From an uncultured Flavobacteriaceae bacterium (lineage in GTDB: Bacteria; Bacteroidota; Bacteroidia; Flavobacteriales; Flavobacteriaceae), in assembly GCA_947503005.1 (NCBI GenBank), contig CANNCA010000005.1, positions 62,001-126,000 on the forward strand: 64,000 nt of DNA, written 5' to 3'. The position numbers and the translations under genes are program-made. Numbering within the stretch: the stretch's first letter is position 1; each line of letters begins with the position of its first letter. This document shows positions 16,901 to 24,576 of the stretch, piece by piece. The notes beneath the pieces were generated by a model. The model did no database searches. It was not told the DNA's origin and saw only the letters and a list, made by a program, of their open reading frames with translations.

Positions 16901-17833
16901 ATGCAAGACGGAATTTACGCAAAATTCAATACCTCAAAAGGAGGGATACTAGTTAAATTGACACATGATAAAACACCGGGTACCGTTGGTAATTTTGTGG
17001 CTTTGGCAGAAGGAAAACAACAAAATACAGCAAAGGCTGAAGGAGAGCCTTACTACAATGGTTTGAAATTTCATCGGGTCATACCTGATTTCATGATACA
17101 AGGTGGATGTCCTCAAGGAACAGGAACTGGTGATGCCGGATATAAATTCGATGATGAATTTCATTCTGAATTGACACATTCAGGCCCTGGCGTATTGTCC
17201 ATGGCAAATGCAGGTCCAGGAACCAACGGCAGCCAATTTTTCATCACCCATATTGCCACACCGTGGTTGGATAACAAACATACCGTATTTGGTCACGTGA
17301 TCGAGGGTCAAGATATTGTGGATACGATAGCACAAGGAGATCAAATTGAAAGCTTAGAAATTGTAAGAGCCGGTTCTGAGGCTCAAAACTGGGATGCACT
17401 TGCAGCTTTTGAAAAATTCAAAAATTCTGGAGCTGAAAGACTTGCAGCCGAAAAAGCGAAGCAAGAGGCTGAACTCGATAAAGTTGCAGCCGGCTTTGAC
17501 GCCACTGCATCAGGCTTACGATACAAAATCATTCAAAAGGGCGAAGGAGAACAGGCAGAAGCAGGTAGAAACGTTTCTGTGCATTATGAAGGTTCCTTGT
17601 TGAGCGGGCAAGTATTTGATTCTTCGTACAAACGTAATGAGCCTATTGGGTTTCAATTAGGAGTAGGTCAAGTTATCAAAGGTTGGGACGAAGGTATTTC
17701 ATTATTGCAGGTTGGAGATAAAGCACGTTTCGTAATTCCATCTGATTTGGCATACGGTAGCGCGGGAGCAGGAGGAGTTATTCCTCCAGATGCTACTTTG
17801 ATTTTTGATGTTGAATTGGTGAAAGTAGGCTAG
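16901..17833 (+). CDS. Cyclophilin-FKBP fusion peptidyl-prolyl isomerase
   Basis: A 310-residue protein joining two unrelated prolyl isomerase domains. Residues 1-150 are a cyclophilin: FHRVIPDFMIQGG holds the catalytic Arg, and GTNGSQFFIT the substrate loop. A charged helical linker (about 150-205, rich in Lys/Glu/Ala) follows. Residues 220-310 are an FKBP: VHYEGSLLSGQVFDSS, QVIKGWDEG and IPPDATLIFDVELV. There is no signal peptide, so it is cytoplasmic and probably helps folding of nascent or stressed proteins. Such two-family fusions are known from a few microbes including Bacteroidota. It is monocistronic between a promoter box and a terminator. Confidence 0.95.
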   Translation: MQDGIYAKFNTSKGGILVKLTHDKTPGTVGNFVALAEGKQQNTAKAEGEPYYNGLKFHRVIPDFMIQGGCPQGTGTGDAGYKFDDEFHSELTHSGPGVLSMANAGPGTNGSQFFITHIATPWLDNKHTVFGHVIEGQDIVDTIAQGDQIESLEIVRAGSEAQNWDALAAFEKFKNSGAERLAAEKAKQEAELDKVAAGFDATASGLRYKIIQKGEGEQAEAGRNVSVHYEGSLLSGQVFDSSYKRNEPIGFQLGVGQVIKGWDEGISLLQVGDKARFVIPSDLAYGSAGAGGVIPPDATLIFDVELVKVG

Positions 17834-17854
17834 GAGCAACGACCTAAATCATTA

Positions 17855-17891
17855 AAAAAACTCCTTCTCTTTAGCAGTGAAGGAGTTTTTT
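17855..17891. terminator. Bidirectional intrinsic terminator
   Basis: AAAAAACTCCTT (17855-17866) pairs with AAGGAGTTTTT (17880-17890). T-tracts exist on both strands, so it can end the PPIase transcript and also the leftward transcript carrying the small ORF at 17890-17994. Confidence 0.85.
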
Positions 17892-17994
17892 ATGCTTCAT
17901 CCGTACTGAGAAGAAGCAATAGTATATTTATGATAATCAGTACTAATAAAATTGTAAAAAATGTAAACACGGTCAAAGTTGTTCCATGGTCCAA
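17890..17994 (-). CDS. Candidate 34-residue single-pass membrane protein
   Basis: A short frame from TTG at 17994 to TAA at 17890-17892. The product has a polar start (DHGTTLT), a long run of Phe, Ile, Leu and Val able to span a membrane, and a short acidic tail (STDEA). The stop abuts the terminator at 17855-17891, the position expected of a real gene end. A GTG at 17970 is another possible start. No homolog is recognised; the small hydrophobic form recalls accessory subunits of membrane complexes, which is speculative. The non-ATG start lowers confidence. Confidence 0.35.
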   Translation of the reverse strand: MDHGTTLTVFTFFTILLVLIIINILLLLLSTDEA

Positions 17995-18025
17995 AGACCT
18001 TTCCTATGAATAACAACTTGTGGTT

Positions 18026-18050
18026 TAAAAACCCTACTTTTTAGGGTTTT
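18026..18050 (-). terminator. Intrinsic terminator of the 31-residue ORF
   Basis: On the minus strand AAAACCCTA pairs with TAGGGTTTT around an AAAAG loop and runs into five T residues. The hairpin overlaps the last codons and stop of the small ORF. Confidence 0.65.
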
Positions 18051-18129
18051 CTACTTCCATAGCACTAAATTTCAAGAAGGCTATGTTTAAGGCGATTAGA
18101 ACAAAAAGTACAATAAAAAAAGTTATCAT
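18034..18129 (-). CDS. Candidate 31-residue single-pass membrane protein
   Basis: ATG at 18127-18129 to TAG at 18034-18036. Residues 2-19 are almost entirely hydrophobic (MITFFIVLFVLIALN at the start), followed by a short tail ending EVENPKK, the pattern of a one-helix membrane microprotein with a charged C-terminus. A terminator hairpin overlaps the stop, and a second tiny membrane ORF with its own terminator follows downstream on the same strand. No family is recognised. The region of 593 bases between the PPIase and cold-shock genes is otherwise empty, so a pair of small genes here would account for it. Confidence 0.45.
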   Translation of the reverse strand: MITFFIVLFVLIALNIAFLKFSAMEVENPKK

Positions 18130-18370
18130 ATCGGTTAAGAAATTTAATTATGGGGGAAGTTATTCACTAAATAACGTATTAAAATGCGAAAACGTATGTT
18201 TACTTTGTACGATAATTATAAAAAAGGAAGAATGAATAGGGTTAATTAACAATTGTTGAAAAATTTGAGATAATAATTTGGAATTACACTGTTTGAAATA
18301 CAGGCGGGAATTCTTTATTATTCTATTAAATTGTCAATGCGTTGCCATCTTATAGTAACAAACGAGCACA
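18130..18370. other. A/T-rich intergenic DNA
   Basis: About 240 bases with no open frame of coding character. It should contain the promoter for the leftward tiny ORFs. No clear promoter pair or repeat could be assigned. Confidence 0.4.
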
Positions 18371-18399
18371 AAAAAATCCCGATTGTTTAATCGGGATTT
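18371..18399 (-). terminator. Terminator of the cold-shock gene
   Basis: AAATCCCGATT (18374-18384) pairs perfectly with AATCGGGATTT (18389-18399). On the minus strand the hairpin is followed by a run of T residues (plus-strand A's from 18371). Confidence 0.85.
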
Positions 18400-18426
18400 A
18401 TACTATAAAAAAGTTTAATACCTTAT

Positions 18427-18621
18427 CTAGTCAACGACCTTCACATTCACGGCGTTCAATCCTTTTTTACCTTGTTGTAGTTCAAATTCCACAACATCAC
18501 CTTCACGAACCTCGTCGATTAAGCCAGAAATGTGTACAAAATGATCTTCGTTCGAACCATCTTCTGTGATGAAACCATATCCTTTGGAATCATTGAAGAA
18601 TTTTACTGTTCCTTTACTCAT
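18427..18621 (-). CDS. Cold-shock domain protein
   Basis: A 64-residue, single cold-shock-domain protein that binds single-stranded nucleic acid and acts as an RNA chaperone. RNP1 is KGYGFI at residues 13-18. RNP2 reads DHFVHI, with His in place of the usual Val after Asp. The tail GKKGLNAVNVKVVD is normal. It is monocistronic, with a -7 box about 30 bases upstream and a strong terminator downstream. The short leader is unlike the long cold-sensing leader of E. coli cspA. Confidence 0.95.
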   Translation of the reverse strand: MSKGTVKFFNDSKGYGFITEDGSNEDHFVHISGLIDEVREGDVVEFELQQGKKGLNAVNVKVVD

Positions 18622-18650
18622 AATACTAAAAATTAAAAATTATTAAAGGT

Positions 18651-18658
18651 CAAATATA
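18651..18658 (-). promoter_or_regulatory. -7 element of the cold-shock gene
   Basis: On the minus strand TATATTTG matches TAnnTTTG, about 30 bases before the start codon. No TTG lies at -33. Confidence 0.45.
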
Positions 18659-18818
18659 GCATTTAATCTTTAAATGTCTGAATTTTTGGAAGTTATATTT
18701 TGTAACCTATATTTCTCTTTTAGATAAATTTCAACGCGGAAAAAGGATGTTTTTATGGAAAATACCAGATATCATGTAATAGGTTTGAATGTTAATGTTG
18801 GTTTTCGATTTTGATACA

Positions 18819-19811
18819 CTATTTTTTTGCCAATTTCCGCATCATTACCCACTGTTTCAGCATCTCGCGTGAATCTTGGGCTGGGTAACCAAGTACCGTT
18901 TTACCAGCCTCTACATCACCTACTACTCCAGAACCTGCGCCAACGGTAACTCCAGAGTGCAAGGTTGTATGGTCTTTTATTGACGCGCTACCGCCAATAA
19001 TAACACCGTCGCCTAAAGTGACAGAACCCGCCAAACCACTATGCCCGGCCATAATACAAGAACGTCCCATAATACAATTATGTGCGATTTGTACCTGGTT
19101 GTCTATTTTACAATTGTCCCCAATGATTGTTGCACTGAATTTACCACGATCTACGCATGAATTGGCACCAATTTCAACATCGTTACCAATGACCACCGTA
19201 CCTATTTGCGGTATTTTAACAAGACCTCTACCATCGGGACTTGGTCGATACCCGAAACCATCGGCCCCAATACTCACATTGTTATGAAAAATACAGTAAT
19301 CACCAATAGTACAGCGCTCTCTAATCACCGTTCCTGGCCAAACTACGGTATTTTTACCTATAGTAGTTTCATCTAAAATAGTGACATTGGGGTATAGAAT
19401 CACGCCATCGCCAAGAACTACATTTTGTCCGACATAACTGTTTGCCCCCACCTTACAGTCTAGGCCAATTTTCGCGGATTCATGTATAACGGCAGTAGGG
19501 TGAACATCAATATCGAATACGGGAGTCGCGGGTTGAAATGCCTCCAAGACTTTCGCCATGGCCAGATCCGCATTTTTTACTTTGATGAAGGCACGGTTCT
19601 CGCCAGGTTCCAAATCGATTCCTTCGTTGATAATGGCCGCACTTGCTTTGGAGTCTTTCCAGAGGGAAACATACTTTTTACTTCCGATAAAACTGACATG
19701 GTGTATTTCCGCTTTTTTTAATTCTTCCGGACCTCTTATTTCCTGTGATGTGTTTCCTATTAATTCGCCTTGAAGTAAGGCGTTAAGTTCTAAAATGTTA
19801 AAAGCTATCAT
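18819..19811 (-). CDS. lpxD: UDP-3-O-acylglucosamine N-acyltransferase, LpxD family
   Basis: A 330-residue trimeric acyltransferase that transfers a 3-hydroxyacyl chain to UDP-acylglucosamine in lipid A synthesis. The N-terminal uridine-binding domain (1-100) ends before a left-handed beta-helix made of hexapeptide repeats (about 105-300; for example IGLDCKVGANSYVGQNVVLG). IAHNCIMGRS supplies the expected catalytic histidine. Bacteroidota often carry two LpxD-like genes; this one lies apart from lpxC/lpxA, so it may be the second paralog. The start at 19811 matches the family. Confidence 0.85.
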   Translation of the reverse strand: MIAFNILELNALLQGELIGNTSQEIRGPEELKKAEIHHVSFIGSKKYVSLWKDSKASAAIINEGIDLEPGENRAFIKVKNADLAMAKVLEAFQPATPVFDIDVHPTAVIHESAKIGLDCKVGANSYVGQNVVLGDGVILYPNVTILDETTIGKNTVVWPGTVIRERCTIGDYCIFHNNVSIGADGFGYRPSPDGRGLVKIPQIGTVVIGNDVEIGANSCVDRGKFSATIIGDNCKIDNQVQIAHNCIMGRSCIMAGHSGLAGSVTLGDGVIIGGSASIKDHTTLHSGVTVGAGSGVVGDVEAGKTVLGYPAQDSREMLKQWVMMRKLAKK

Positions 19812-20033
19812 AATGGTTTCGTGATTGGAGATTCAATTAAACCGCTACAAGATACAGCAATATGTAAAAAGAATCCTGATATGATAGTATGAAGTCCGTT
19901 CCTAGTGGATTGAACGCCATCTGATTTAACTCCAATAGTATTGCCCCGTGGAACTTTTCTCTCTTTGAAATTTTAAAAGCCTTTCTGGTTTGTCCCAAGG
20001 ACATCTATTTACTTTACTCTTAAGTTATTGTAA

Positions 20034-20063
20034 AATGAAAAACCCCTTGTTTTAGCAAGGGGT
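20034..20063 (-). terminator. Terminator of the haloperoxidase gene
   Basis: ACCCCTTG (20042-20049) pairs with CAAGGGGT (20056-20063). On the minus strand the stem is followed by TTTTT, ending the transcript 30 bases after the stop codon. Confidence 0.85.
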
Positions 20064-20092
20064 GAGTATGGATTACGGGAAGTTTTATCGCA

Positions 20093-22021
20093 TCAGATAC
20101 GAATGGTTTCTCCGCTGAACTTCGCCAGTGTCATTGAAAAATTCTCGGCGTAGGTCAGTTTTTGCTCTTCCAAAATACCGATTGCGATCTGTTCGCCCAT
20201 TAACAAAGACTCATAATAATCAGTAAAATAATGTACTCCTGCCCAGTTTCTGCCGATTGCGATATTCGAGGCTAATTTGTTTAGCTCTCCTTCAACGGTC
20301 AAAGTGGCAAGTTTACAATCTTGATCGAGCACGGGTACAATATCTAACTTCGAGCCTCCTTGCTTTGAAATATAGGCCAAGTTCGATGATTTCAAAGTAA
20401 TTCCTGGGGCGATACTGTTTAATAGATCCAGCACTTCTTGTTGAGTATCGGATACTGGCACTATGTTCAGCGGATGTTTATGGTCGAAAAACGCCTTTAG
20501 AATGGTTACACAGGCACCGGCTACGGTCGCATGGCCTGCGCCATAGGCCGGATGCATAGGCGAACCTTCGCAGAAAGCCATTGGTAACAAGAAATTGTTA
20601 GCACCGTTCTTGGCCGCCACTTTGGGCAAGATGCCAGTTGTGCTCAAACCATCTTTCATTTCGGCCAATCCCGGAGCGGAATCCGAAAGCATATCTGCCT
20701 TATGAATTCTGGCCGCTACCACTTCGGGTCTACACCTGCGATGTACGTTGTACTTTTGAAAACGTACTGCTTTCAAAGCCCTTGTGGCAACTTCAGTCAC
20801 CAGTGATAGAATATGTGGCCCGCCAAAATGCGCAAAACCTTGTTGGTGATCCCTGTTGTCGCCTTCTTGAAAAGGAATTCCCGGATCGAAGGGTACTCCT
20901 GAACCAAGCATCAATAGACAGGCGTTCAAATAGGCTTCGTAAAGCGCATCATAATGGACGTAGGTAGCAAGATCGCGTGGAGTATGAATAAAACGCCTTT
21001 TCGGACTGTTTTCATAGGTTTCCAAACCTCGGAGGTCCGCTCCGTTCTGAACATCGTACCATTCATCCCAGGTAGTCATATAATCTTGACCTTCCGTGGC
21101 GACCCTTATGCGTTGGTCTACCGAAGCTGCTCCATAGGTAATATAACCATCCGAAGGACTTCTTTCTGCATCGTTTCCATTAACGCCCGAATTACCGGCC
21201 AGTAAGAATTGCGATAGGTACGGGCCGATGTCATCGCCAGTGGTGATTCCCCTAAAAGCGTTCGATGGTAATTGGGTGTAATCCCTTCTTCGAACCTTTT
21301 CCTGATTGGTCAATCCCAAAGCTACGTTTGGGTCGAACCAGGGCAGTTGACTTAAGATATCGGTATATTCTTTGACCGTTTCGACGTTTGCCTTTTCGGT
21401 ATCGAGTGCGTCAAGAGTGGTAAGCGTAGAAATGTCATCTTTGGTCTTACCGACCCCAATACCGGTAACGCCCGGTGTATAGGAGTTAAATGGCACATCC
21501 CTTAACAATGCCTGGGCATAGACTTCAGCCATTTCTGCGGTCAGTTCTTCACTGCCCAATTTAGGGTGTGGCGGCATGGTTACTGCCTGTGCATCAGGGC
21601 CTTCTAGGTCAAAGGAATTACCTGCACTTTGACTTTCCCAAGCCCTTACAGGTACGTGGTTACCTCCGTTTCCGGTCTGTGCTTTGGCTGATTTCCAGTT
21701 GAATTCGTGGTTCTCGCAAACTTCACCCAAACAGTTTCCTGAAACTCCCAAGGGCGTGTCCCTAAAATCCCTAAAATCGCCACTATCGATAGCACGGATA
21801 AAGTATTGATAATCATCGGGATTTTCCAATAATCCCGTATTGTAATCATGCGGAAGTCCTTTGGTGAAATTCATCATATGTGATGGCTTGTTTTTACCTC
21901 CGACCTCACGACGGAATTTTTGCTCATCATCATTGGTAGTGTGTGTGGGGTGCGGCCTGCTCTTCGCCGTACTGCTCGCCAATTGCCTTGTTACAAAAGC
22001 ACTTTCTCTTCTTTTACTCAT
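20093..22021 (-). CDS. Vanadium-dependent haloperoxidase, red-algal bromoperoxidase type
   Basis: A 642-residue enzyme expected to oxidise halide with hydrogen peroxide. The C-terminal third closely follows Corallina-type bromoperoxidase: HRRCRPEV, GACVTILKAFFDHKHP, ELNKLASNIAIGRNWAGVHY and GEQIAIGILEEQKLTY. Vanadate ligands visible are K423, Arg in R428-R431, G496, R591 and axial H597, with acid-base H490 and H497 in HPAYGAGH. The usual serine of the SGH motif is Ala495. There is no signal peptide. It is monocistronic with a terminator and a leader containing an inverted repeat. Its codon and base composition look more G/C-rich than its neighbours, hinting at transfer; not measured. Confidence 0.93.
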   Translation of the reverse strand: MSKRRESAFVTRQLASSTAKSRPHPTHTTNDDEQKFRREVGGKNKPSHMMNFTKGLPHDYNTGLLENPDDYQYFIRAIDSGDFRDFRDTPLGVSGNCLGEVCENHEFNWKSAKAQTGNGGNHVPVRAWESQSAGNSFDLEGPDAQAVTMPPHPKLGSEELTAEMAEVYAQALLRDVPFNSYTPGVTGIGVGKTKDDISTLTTLDALDTEKANVETVKEYTDILSQLPWFDPNVALGLTNQEKVRRRDYTQLPSNAFRGITTGDDIGPYLSQFLLAGNSGVNGNDAERSPSDGYITYGAASVDQRIRVATEGQDYMTTWDEWYDVQNGADLRGLETYENSPKRRFIHTPRDLATYVHYDALYEAYLNACLLMLGSGVPFDPGIPFQEGDNRDHQQGFAHFGGPHILSLVTEVATRALKAVRFQKYNVHRRCRPEVVAARIHKADMLSDSAPGLAEMKDGLSTTGILPKVAAKNGANNFLLPMAFCEGSPMHPAYGAGHATVAGACVTILKAFFDHKHPLNIVPVSDTQQEVLDLLNSIAPGITLKSSNLAYISKQGGSKLDIVPVLDQDCKLATLTVEGELNKLASNIAIGRNWAGVHYFTDYYESLLMGEQIAIGILEEQKLTYAENFSMTLAKFSGETIRI

Positions 22022-22093
22022 AATATAATAGATTTAAGGTTACACATCTGGTGCCTTAGAAAAGCTAAAAGTGGAGGAAGAAATTAGCTGTTT

Positions 22094-22141
22094 TTAGTTC
22101 AGGGGAAAGAGGAATTTTTGAACTAAGGACGCCGCAAAGTA
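22094..22141 (-). promoter_or_regulatory. Haloperoxidase leader with inverted repeat and promoter-like box
   Basis: The minus strand has TACTTTG (22135-22141), a one-base-short variant of TAnnTTTG. Just downstream, TTAGTTCA (22119-22126) and TGAACTAA (22094-22101) form a perfect 8-bp inverted repeat spaced by 17 bases. It could fold in the roughly 110-base leader or bind a regulator. The rest of 22022-22204 shows no gene. Confidence 0.4.
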
Positions 22142-22204
22142 AATTTCAAAACCTGAATTATTACAGTATTTTGTACGAAAAGGAGTATATTTTGTATGGA
22201 TGGA

Positions 22205-22235
22205 TAAAAAAGCCTCTTAGGTTGTACCAAGAGGT
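22205..22235 (-). terminator. Terminator downstream of the peroxiredoxin gene
   Basis: CCTCTT (22213-22218) pairs with AAGAGG (22229-22234), with an inner GGT/ACC stem. The minus-strand T-tract follows. The 148 bases between it and the peroxiredoxin stop hold no recognised gene. Confidence 0.7.
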
Positions 22236-22383
22236 CTTCTTTCTTAAAATAGTTCTTTTAAAGAAGTAAATTGAGTATAAAAATCTGAATTTCAAATAGT
22301 TATTTGAATAATAATAAGCAGAAAGCTTGCCGAATAGAGAAGCTAACTAACTGGAATTTGGAATTTACCCACTTGTGGTTTAC

Positions 22384-23022
22384 TTACACGGTCGGATCCG
22401 GCGTCATTCGTAAATATGGTTTTATTTCCTGGACACCTTTAACGAACATTTCTTTAGCATCTGCGGTCGATATTGCTGGACTTACTACTACATCTTCACC
22501 ATTATCCCAATTCGCCGGCGTGGCTACTTTATGATATGCCGTTAGCTGAAGCGAATCAATAACGCGCAAAAGTTCGTAAAAATTACGCCCAGTGGATGCT
22601 GGGTAGGTGAGTGTTAGTTTAACGGTTTTATCAGGAGCAATTATAAAAACGGAACGAACGGTCAAAGTACTATCCGCATTCGGATGGATCATGTCATACA
22701 AATCGGAAACCTTTCTGTCTTCATCAGCGATAATCGGGAAATTAACTGTGGTATTCTGCACCTCGTTAATGTCTTTTATCCATTCGTTATGAGAATCCGC
22801 ACCATCAACACTTAACGCTATCATTTTTACGTTGCGTTTTTCAAATTCACTTTTGAATTTGGCAGCAGTACCTAATTCTGTCGTACAAACGGGAGTAAAA
22901 TCCGCGGGGTGAGAAAAAAGTATTCCCCAGCTATCACCTAGGTAATCGTAAAGGTTAATAGTTCCCTGAGAACTGTTTGCGGTAAAATTTGGTGCCTTAT
23001 CTCCGAGTCGTATTGTTGCCAT
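22384..23022 (-). CDS. 1-Cys peroxiredoxin (Prx6 type)
   Basis: A 212-residue cytoplasmic peroxidase that reduces hydrogen peroxide and alkyl hydroperoxides. The peroxidatic cysteine is C46 in DFTPVCTTE; no resolving cysteine is seen at the 2-Cys position, and the long C-terminal domain (PAISTADAKEMFVKGV) is typical of Prx6. The SHPADFTPVCTTELG block is diagnostic. It is divergent from the DinB-like gene and has its own terminator. Peroxide or metal regulation is likely but no operator was identified. Confidence 0.95.
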   Translation of the reverse strand: MATIRLGDKAPNFTANSSQGTINLYDYLGDSWGILFSHPADFTPVCTTELGTAAKFKSEFEKRNVKMIALSVDGADSHNEWIKDINEVQNTTVNFPIIADEDRKVSDLYDMIHPNADSTLTVRSVFIIAPDKTVKLTLTYPASTGRNFYELLRVIDSLQLTAYHKVATPANWDNGEDVVVSPAISTADAKEMFVKGVQEIKPYLRMTPDPTV

Positions 23023-23133
23023 TTTAATATCTCTCTGTTTATAAACCTATTTATCCTACAAATTTAATAGATTATTAGATATTGATACCCATACGAACCC
23101 TAAAAATGTCTTAAAGTTTATTACATTTATTCC

Positions 23134-23679
23134 ATGGAAAATAATGACATGGAGTTTTTAAAATATCCTACCGGGAAGTTCGAATACGACAGTGATTCAA
23201 ATGAAGAAACGCTGAGAAAATGGATTACTGGTTTAGAAGAACTTCCACAACGATTAACCGAATTGGTAGAGCCTTTGAACGATGAGCAATTAGACACACC
23301 TTATCGGTCTGAAGGGTGGACGGTACGTCAAGTAGTGCATCATATAGCCGATAGCCATCACCACAGCTATACCCGTTTCAAATGGGCATTAACGGAGGAT
23401 AAACCTTTGATCAAGGCGTATGAGGAAAAAGACTGGAGTAATCTGTTCGATGCAAAAACAGCCCCTATCAAAATGTCTTTAACTTATATTGCTGCGCTAC
23501 ACACCAAATTGGTGTTTTTACTACGAGGAATTTCCAATGACGATTTACAAAAATATTACTTACATCCAGAAGGAAATGTAGCGGTTACTGTTAAAGAGAA
23601 TATTGCGAAATATGCTTGGCACGGAAATCACCATTATACACAAATAGCCAATTTATTGGAACGTGAGGGTTGGTCCTGA
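23134..23679 (+). CDS. DinB-fold metal-dependent transferase, YfiT/BstA family
   Basis: A 181-residue four-helix-bundle protein. Three histidines positioned to bind a metal are visible: the first in VRQVVHHIADSHHHS and the last two in YAWHGNHHYTQI. FLKYPTGKF at the start and LEREGW at the end are family markers. Bacillus YfiT/BstA relatives act as thiol (bacillithiol) transferases or amide hydrolases. The thiol used by this organism cannot be judged from the window. An in-frame ATG at 23149 is an alternative start. Confidence 0.85.
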   Translation: MENNDMEFLKYPTGKFEYDSDSNEETLRKWITGLEELPQRLTELVEPLNDEQLDTPYRSEGWTVRQVVHHIADSHHHSYTRFKWALTEDKPLIKAYEEKDWSNLFDAKTAPIKMSLTYIAALHTKLVFLLRGISNDDLQKYYLHPEGNVAVTVKENIAKYAWHGNHHYTQIANLLEREGWS

Positions 23680-23681
23680 TT

Positions 23682-24215
23682 TCAATCTGATAGTTTTTGT
23701 ACCACGATATACATATCTTTTTCCTCTTCAAGTACTGTGGGAAGTTGAATTTGACTAGTGCCATAAATCTCAAAATCGTTTTTTAGGTAAAATTTTAGAG
23801 CGGGGCCCTTCTGCATCGTATCCAACCAAATCATTTTTTTACCCAACTTTTTCGCTCGAAGTTGAACAAACCGGAGGGTTTTTTTGCCAATACCTTTTCC
23901 TGAGTATTCTTTTCGTATATATATTTTATCAATGTAAAGTGCTTCTTTTTCAGAATACGAACCTAAACAGGCGTCGAGTGTAAATTTTAGAATGCCTATC
24001 ACAGTACCATTCCTTTTAATGAGATATAGTAAGGTATTTGTATCGCGTTCCTCTTTTTTAAGAACTGAAAGGGTAAAACTTGTTGCAATATATGGTGATG
24101 AATCTTCATTGGGCCAGAGGTGTAGATAGTGCTGGTCATAGGCTTGAGTACCTACTTCAATATATTCTTGATAGGTTTGGGGTGTTAAAGGCTCAAAATG
24201 GACGATATTCTTCAT
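23682..24215 (-). CDS. GNAT family N-acetyltransferase
   Basis: A 177-residue acetyl-CoA-dependent acetyltransferase. The acetyl-CoA pyrophosphate loop is in RKEYSGKGIGKKTL (R/Q-x-x-G-x-G/A type), after ALYIDKIYI, followed by the QLRAKKLGKKMIWLDTM strand-helix unit. Its start overlaps the stop of the cupin gene by four bases, so both are made from one message. Its substrate is unknown. It is convergent with the DinB-like gene, whose stop lies two bases away. Confidence 0.88.
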   Translation of the reverse strand: MKNIVHFEPLTPQTYQEYIEVGTQAYDQHYLHLWPNEDSSPYIATSFTLSVLKKEERDTNTLLYLIKRNGTVIGILKFTLDACLGSYSEKEALYIDKIYIRKEYSGKGIGKKTLRFVQLRAKKLGKKMIWLDTMQKGPALKFYLKNDFEIYGTSQIQLPTVLEEEKDMYIVVQKLSD

Positions 24216-24541
24216 TTGGCTTGATGTGCCTCCCCACCTTCAGGTCCATAAAAAAGTACCCAAGTTGAAAAGTCATCGCTGAAGTTTTCAAATCGATGCG
24301 TTACGCCTGCTGGTACGAAAAGAAAATCACCTGGACAAAAAGTGGTTCGAACATTGTCATTCAAGAATTCTCCCGTACCCGAAATAACAATGTAAACTTC
24401 ATCGCGGGTATGTGGTTGTTGCAAATCCACTTTTTCAGGTTTGTAAATCTCGACGGATAAGGTTCCATGCTCGAATAGTGTTAAAAAAGGCGATTGTATT
24501 TTGCCAAGCTTTGTCAGTGCTTCTGTTGTATTAATCTTCAT
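24212..24541 (-). CDS. Single-domain cupin protein
   Basis: A 109-residue cupin. Motif 1 (QPHTRDEVYIVISGTGEF, His and Glu ligands) and motif 2 (CPGDFLFVPAGVTHRF, late His) are present, so a metal-bound jelly roll is expected. Possible roles are a small dioxygenase, isomerase or ligand sensor; nothing decides. It is translationally coupled to the downstream GNAT gene by a four-base overlap. Confidence 0.88.
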   Translation of the reverse strand: MKINTTEALTKLGKIQSPFLTLFEHGTLSVEIYKPEKVDLQQPHTRDEVYIVISGTGEFLNDNVRTTFCPGDFLFVPAGVTHRFENFSDDFSTWVLFYGPEGGEAHQAK

Positions 24542-24576
24542 TTTTTGATTTTATGAGAAAGTAGTTGCCTTTGGGT

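Noticed and set aside
23134-24541. A stress or toxin-antitoxin module made of DinB, GNAT and cupin genes
   Set aside because: The GNAT lacks the small size and partner of a toxin, the DinB gene is on the other strand, and each family is a common housekeeping type.
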